DNA of 64,000 nucleotides from Vulpes vulpes (lineage: Eukaryota; Chordata; Mammalia; Carnivora; Canidae): positions 48,294,501-48,358,500 of the forward strand of contig NC_132784.1 in NCBI RefSeq assembly GCF_048418805.1, written 5' to 3'. Within the stretch, counting starts at the first letter, position 1. Each line of letters begins with the position of its first letter. The notes beneath the pieces were generated by a model. The model searched no databases and was not told the DNA's origin. It was given only the letters and a program-made list of their open reading frames with translations. Position numbers and translations under genes: made by a program. Below, piece after piece: positions 59,099-64,000 of this stretch.

Positions 59099-59149
59099 AT
59101 ACCATTGCCCCTGCTTTTAATCTAATCTAAGTGATGGCTATTTGTAAAA
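58985..59149 (+). mobile_element. Ancient interspersed repeat with an (AC)n tract
   Basis: AATAAATATTTGTTGCACTATGTCCAGGGACCATTGCTAATTGCTATG is the familiar mammalian 'aatatttgttgagcacctactatgtgccaggcactgt' word. The (AC)n run follows. Confidence 0.5.
59055..59096. repeat. (AC)n microsatellite
   Basis: About 21 uninterrupted AC units, probably length-polymorphic. Confidence 0.97.
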
Positions 59150-59355
59150 CAAAGGAAGACCTCTATGCTTAACATATATTAACTCATTAAACCCTAAAAA
59201 AATATACCTATTGTAATTATCTCTATTTTAAATATGGGGAGACTGAGGAAAAAGGAAGTTAAATAATTTGCTCAAGTCAGACAGCTGGTAAATGGAGAGG
59301 ACTGAATTTGATATTTGGCATATTTTCTAATCTCTTAACCATCACAGTGCATTTC
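59150..59355 (-). mobile_element. MIR element, antisense
   Basis: ATTATCTCTATTTTAAATATGGGGAGACTGAGGAAAAAGG, TTAAATAATTTGCTCAAGTCAGACAGCTGGTAAATGGAG, and TAATCTCTTAACCATCACAGTGC give the antisense MIR in full order. Confidence 0.75.
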
Positions 59356-59960
59356 TTCACTTAGATAGATGTTCTAAGACAGATGTGTGAATTCTCTTCG
59401 TGGCACAAGGCATTGTGTTCTGACGAGAAGGTGAATTCTTCTGATAGTCAGAAAATGTATGTGCTAAGGCTAAAAGATGTATATGTGGTTGGAAGTCATG
59501 GTGGGAGGACCTGGTTCATGTCATTCCAGAGAGAGAATCACTATGAACTAGCAAATGGAGGCTGGAATGTTCAGAGCAGTAAGTCATTCAGGAATGCCTA
59601 GGTACTGGGTAGATGAGAGCAGATGAAGTGCTGAGATTGGAAAGTCTGTGTAGCAAAAGATAACACTTTGCATGTACAGAGAGACACATAAGTGAGGGCC
59701 ATGCATGCCATGGTGAGGGGTTCAGTCTTTCTTATATAAGAACAGGGGAATCATGAAAGTTTGTTTTCAGTGTGTGTGTTCGAGGGAGAGGTGATTAAGC
59801 AGGAGAATCACTTCAAAAATATTGTATGATTCAGCCATGATACCATTATAGCCTGAACTCTAGGGTTCCTGCTGTGGGAAGAATGAGGGGGTGATGTCAT
59901 TTGAGGAATGTTAAAATGAAAAAGTAGAATAGAGAAATTTAAATAGAAGGACAATTCAGT
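59356..59960. mobile_element. Ancient interspersed repeat (continuation)
   Basis: GAGGGCCATGCATGCCATGGTGAGGGG...CATGAAAG and GGTGATTAAGCAGGAGAATCAC parallel the common mammalian words 'gggccttgtaggccatggtaagg' and 'tttaagcaggggagtgac'. It may be the same insertion as 58985, interrupted by the MIR. Confidence 0.4.
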
Positions 59961-60094
59961 AAGAGTTGCCAGATTCCTTTTTGCCTTGGTTGTATCTGCC
60001 TACACTAAATAAGAAAAAAAGTGAGCTAGAAGAAATGGTAAATATCAGGAAAAAAGAAAGAGGAAATCACCCCATCTCACGAAAAGTTACAAAT

Positions 60095-60660
60095 AATAAA
60101 TTTATGAAAATATTTATCTGTTGAATGTATCAATACATTCAACAACTTAGATAAAGCAGAGAAATTTATTGAAAGATATAAATTATCAAAACTGAATCAA
60201 GATGAATTAGAAAACCTAAATAGCTTTATATCCCTGAAATAAACTGAGTTTTTAATTAAAATAACCCCCTCCCCCAAAACAGAAAAACACCTCTACATAA
60301 AAACACCCAGTCCCAATTCAAAACACTGGTGAATTCCATCAATGTATTTTAGACAATAAAGGAGAAAGAAATTCCCAGTCATCTTGTCAGGTAGATGTCA
60401 CCCTGAGATGCAAATCAGGGAAATACCACAAAAAGGAAAACTATAGGCCAATATATGAATAGCCTTAGATAGAACCAGTCTTAAGAACATTTTAGCAAAT
60501 AGTGTATCTATTTTTTTTTATATACTTGGATTTCTCTAAGATACAAGGTCTGTTTAACAAATTTCACTAATTTATTTTCATTATATTAATAGAATAGAGG
60601 TGACAGATTAGACTGGCATCCCAACATGTGAAGAAAAAAATCATCTGAGAAATCCTACCA
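60095..60660 (+). mobile_element. Ancient LINE-1 ORF2 (RT) fragment
   Basis: CAACAACTTAGATAAAGCAGAGAAATTTATTGAAAGATATAAATTATCAAAACTGA, then GAATTAGAAAACCTAAATAG, ACACTGGTGAATTCCATC, AACTATAGGCCAATAT and TAATAGAATAGAGG are L1 ORF2 words in order. Many stops and frame losses. A perfect 11-bp-arm palindrome lies at 60120-60143. Confidence 0.65.
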
Positions 60661-61705
60661 CCCATTTATGAAGTGAGAAAACAAGAAATCCAAAGAATTT
60701 GCTCCCCTGGATTTGCAAATATCCTATGTTGACGTTGTACGGTAACAATTAATTCAATAAAAAGTCTTTGTCTCTATGTTTGGGTACTCTTGTCAGCTGA
60801 TCACATTCATAATATATTTTATAGAATAAAATAACGTTATAGAGACTTGTCAGTATCTTTAGTTTCGATACTCTGTTTTTACTGACAGGTTAATCACTGG
60901 CTAAATTATTTAAAATTAATTGTGTGTTATACTTCAATAGAAGATCCTATTCTCTTACTATGCAAAAACTTCATGGTTGATATAATCTGCAACATTCATT
61001 AGGTATCCTGTGCTCTTTAGAGACCCTCCAACCTGCTTTTCAGAAATCAATTAACTGCATGCAGAGATCTGCATGCCTCAAGGGATGACAAGTGAGCTCA
61101 CTCTGTAGATAATGTTCACCTTCCTCCTACACTTTGTGTCTAACTAATGTTCCACTTCTTAAACACCAGCCATTCGTCAATTGTCAGCTGCACACGTATG
61201 TATCTGGGTATATAAAGAAATTTTGAAAGATGTTTAGATAGTAAAACCCCTACTCCTCAAGCAGACCACATTTCTTAATACTTAAATATTTCTACAATGA
61301 CACAAATTTAAACTATTCACAATAGATCTCAGGAGGAGAATTGACTCCCTCTTTATACAAATTATGTGGCATAATTTTCCAAGAAAAGATAGAATAGTAA
61401 AATTATAAATGACCCTAAATAAGCCCTAGAAAACTGATTTGAAATCTTTAGCCAGAATTGGCATGGAACATTGCATTTACTCTTGCTTTCCTTCAGTTGG
61501 ACAGAAGGGGTATAATATCATCATGCAGGTAGAACGATCTGTGCTCAGATACCTTAAAATGTACATGGAATTTTTTTTTTACAATATCCCCCTGGACTTG
61601 GAGAATATTTTTGTCAGCTGGATTTTGGGATATATTAAAGTGACTTATTTTATCTTTTACAATGACTAATCATTTTCCTTCTTGTAATTCCTTATATTGC
61701 AAAAA
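60661..61705. other. Unique AT-rich DNA
   Basis: No gene or named repeat is recognised. Confidence 0.5.
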
Positions 61706-61719
61706 GCCAATACATTCTT

Positions 61720-61922
61720 AAAAAAAAAAAAAAAGATTTGTTTATTTTTAAAGAAAGAGAGCAAAAGAACATGGGTGCCACCAGGGAGAGAGAATCCCAA
61801 GCAAACTCCTGCTGAGAATTGAGCCCAACCATGCGGAGCTCCATCTTACTACTCAGAGACCACAACCCAAGCTGAACCAAGAGTCAGACATTCAACCTAC
61901 TGAGCCACCCACGTGCCCCAGG
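61720..61922 (-). mobile_element. Diverged carnivore SINE with TSD
   Basis: Reverse complement with a GGGGCACGTGGGTGGCTCAG head and a heavily changed tRNA part. The target-site duplication gccaatacattctt is identical at 61706-61719 and 61923-61936. Oddly, the tail side reads as a run of A on the plus strand, where T is expected. Confidence 0.9.
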
Positions 61923-61936
61923 GCCAATACATTCTT

Positions 61937-62165
61937 GACACCATACACACACCTTGCATCAGATCTTTTCACAAAGAGAATATCAGGAGCATTTTAACTT
62001 TTATGCTAGAGGCTTTTTCATTCATTCTCCTACCTCAAGTGAACTTGGCTGAGCCATAAATAATTAATGAAAGATCTCTCTGCTAATACCAGACATCTGG
62101 CCATTCAAGGCCTTTAGCCTCAAACCTTGATGTTGGTCCTCTGAACTTTCTCACTCAAATAGTAA
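61937..62165. other. Unique stretch
   Basis: Nothing recognised. Confidence 0.5.
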
Positions 62166-62353
62166 GTAATTTTTTTTTTTAAGATTTTATTTATTCATGA
62201 GAGACACAAGAGAGAGAGAGAGAGGCAGAGACACAGGCAGAGGGAGAAGCAGGCTCCATGCAGGGAGCCCGACAGGGGACTCCATCCCGGGTCTCCAGGA
62301 TCACACCCCGGGCCGAAGGCGGCGCTAAACCGCTGAGTGACCCGGGCCGCCCC
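62166..62353 (-). mobile_element. Young SINEC_Cf-type SINE (CpG-rich head)
   Basis: Reverse complement of a well-kept canid SINE. The head is GGGGCGGCCCGGGTCACTCAG, followed by GCGGTTTAGCGCCGCCTTCGGCCCGGG, so most CpGs survive, which points to a recent insertion. No convincing target-site duplication is visible. It lies directly at the edge of an antisense L1 piece. Confidence 0.95.
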
Positions 62354-62660
62354 TCTCTATGGTTTTCATGCAATCTCTGACTAGTAATGAGCTTGAGCAT
62401 CTCATGGTTATTAGCCATGTGGATTCCTTCATTTTAAACGCACTTTTCAGTTATTTTACGCGTCTTCTATTGGGTTGTTCTTTAATAAAAGCTATGGGAC
62501 ACTAGCTTTTGTCAATCACCTGCATCATAGAAATTTTTTACCACTCTGCGTTTCTTCTTTCTTGATGATGTATTTTAAGGTCAGGTTTCGTGGTTTTACT
62601 TTTTTTTCGATTTAAATTTCGTCAAATTCACCGATCTTCTCTGGTTCCATGCCTTTCGTA
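62354..62660 (-). mobile_element. Ancient antisense LINE-1 ORF2 C-terminal fragment
   Basis: CTAGTAATGAGCTTGAGCATCTCATGG, then TTCTATTGGGTTGTTC, and GACACTAGC parallel the antisense L1 'tagtgatgttgagcatctttccatg...ttgactggattatttg...ggatactagccc'. It is diverged, and the far boundary is uncertain. Confidence 0.55.
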
Positions 62661-63082
62661 TCATGTATCCCAACCACTGATCCTGAAAAGACAATCAAAG
62701 AGAAGAAAATGCACTTAAAATTTCCAATTCATGGCATTCCTTCTGACGGCTTCCCTGGTTCTACTGGGCTTTCCAAATGCTTGGAACAGAGTCCCAAGAA
62801 TGAATAACACCAATGCAATCTTAATAGTCCATCACACTAGAAATGCCCTTAAATATAAATCAAAAATGGATAAAATAACACATGGAAAATGATCAATTTC
62901 TTTCTTATTCCCCAGGGACTCCCCATTATTTTATAGATGTTCTGACCTATATTAGAAACCTTCTCTAAAAATCAGTAGTGAGACATGGGAACTAGGGACA
63001 CTGAATTAATTGATAATGAATGTTCAACTTTGATAACAAAGTTAGAAAAATGTAGTTCTTAAACCAAACGTCTGCCTAATGA
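62661..63082. other. Unique DNA
   Basis: No gene or named repeat is recognised. Confidence 0.5.
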
Positions 63083-63159
63083 GCTTTCACTGAGCTACTA
63101 GAACTAATCTAAAATTTCAATTGAGCATTATCACACCTAGTCCTCATCTTTTCCAGTGT
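63083..63159 (+). repeat. 77-bp dispersed duplication, copy 1
   Basis: By eye this segment is identical over 77 bp to 63438-63514 in the same orientation. It is not a recognised repeat family. Confidence 0.95.
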
Positions 63160-63437
63160 TCCTGGCATGTCAGTGTTCTTCTATGCAGTGTTATGAAGAT
63201 TGGTGCGATAATGTATTTGCAATACTCTGAGTTCCTAAGGAGAGATTTAAGCAAGAAGTGGTAGTATTAGTTGTTAGATTGCTACTCATTTTTGCCTCAT
63301 TTTTAGAATGAGATGGATGGCAGAAAGCTAAAAGACAGGAGGTATAATTAAATATGAGCTGCTTCATGCAAAGTTTTCAGGATTCTTTTCGACACACTCA
63401 AATCCTTTGTATTTCACTGTTCTCTGAAGTGCACAGT

Positions 63438-63514
63438 GCTTTCACTGAGCTACTAGAACTAATCTAAAATTTCAATTGAGCATTATCACACCTAGTCCTC
63501 ATCTTTTCCAGTGT
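63438..63514 (+). repeat. 77-bp dispersed duplication, copy 2
   Basis: Identical to 63083-63159. The word cagtg lies just before its left edge (63434-63438) and again at its right edge (63509-63513), suggesting that this is the inserted copy. Confidence 0.95.
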
Positions 63515-64000
63515 AGAAATTTCACACTTTCAGAGATTCTATTCCCTTTGAAGAAACAGCAAATATAATAAATATTAGAAAATCAATACCACCCTCAAAC
63601 TCATTCATTGAGAATTTTGGATTCTGAATCACACACACACTTCCTATTTTAAAGACTTTTATTAAAGACAAGAAATATTTCTCCTCTTCACCTATACCAG
63701 CCTGAATTTGCCTTGACACCTCTTTGTCACGTTAACTCTGAATACTTCTTCAGATACCAAATTCAATCACCTGTTCCTTAAGAAAGATTTTTTTACATTC
63801 TGGGTTTTGTTAATGCATTCTGTTGTATTATGTCATGGGCCAGGCATTTCTTATTCACAGAAGATACTACAAAGTTATTAATATCTTTAAGTGATGATTT
63901 AATTCATGTCAGCCTTACCACAAGAGTAGATCCATAAGAAAAGAACTGTTTATTTTAGAGCCATTTCATTTCCAGAAATTAGCTTAAGTTTTTTTATTTG
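63515..64000. other. Unique AT-rich DNA
   Basis: No gene or named repeat is recognised. A short (AC)n run lies near 63631-63641. Confidence 0.5.

Noticed and set aside
59383..59601. 72-codon plus-strand open frame
   Set aside because: It overlaps an ancient interspersed repeat and has no recognisable domain.
1..64000. CRISPR array, phage, operon or other prokaryotic defence system
   Set aside because: There are no regularly spaced repeats, no prokaryotic gene layout, and SINE/LINE content proves a carnivore nuclear genome. I found no sign of a new biological system.

Overview
This window is repeat-rich, AT-rich mammalian nuclear DNA. It almost certainly comes from a canid (dog, wolf or a close relative). 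It holds many tRNA-Lys-derived carnivore SINEs, both the canid form whose head reads GGGGATCCCTGGGTGGC or GGGCAGCCCGGGTGGC and the older caniform type GGGGCGCCTGGGTGGC. It also holds a long LINE-1 whose 5' UTR, ORF1, ORF2 and 3' UTR I recognise as the canine L1 type. No functional protein-coding gene, rRNA, tRNA, CRISPR array or bacterial-type operon is supported. The open frames longer than 60 codons are chance frames or pieces of transposons, apart from one retrocopy. The window is best read as intergenic or intronic DNA.

Layout. 0-3 kb: old L1 3' fragments, a 5'-truncated CBR3-like processed pseudogene on the minus strand (1714-2199), a MaLR-type LTR and a SINE inserted at the LTR's end. 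3-6.8 kb: mostly unique AT-rich DNA with an L2 tail and a MER20-like transposon. 6.8-13.7 kb: a near full-length but mutated L1 on the plus strand, including its CpG-rich 5' UTR. 14-35.7 kb: old DNA with scattered SINEs, MIR and L2 relics, one MaLR-type LTR and two (TA)n tracts. 35.7-39 kb: an ancient antisense L1/HAL1-like element with a second L1 3' end nested in it. 39-41.6 kb: ERVL-like internal sequence on the minus strand, split by an MLT1-like LTR and followed by a SINE whose tail has become a long CT microsatellite. 41.6-52.6 kb: mostly unique, with L2, MIR, LTR and SINE copies. 52.6-55.9 kb: three SINEs in an old antisense L1 setting, then a Tigger-type MITE. 56-64 kb: L2, MIR, another ancient repeat, L1 pieces, two SINEs and a perfect 77-bp dispersed duplication near the right end.

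There is no gene network to describe. What the window records is a history of retrotransposition: nested insertions, target-site duplications, microsatellites grown from SINE tails, and probable tail-only insertions. The points most worth checking are the exact 77-bp duplication with microhomology at 63.1/63.4 kb, the strong strand bias of the SINEs (about 15 minus to 3 plus), the orphan poly(A)/(ATTT)n tracts flanked by target-site duplications, and the long open frame kept by the CBR3-like retrocopy. Repeat family names come from memory of consensus sequences and were not checked with RepeatMasker.
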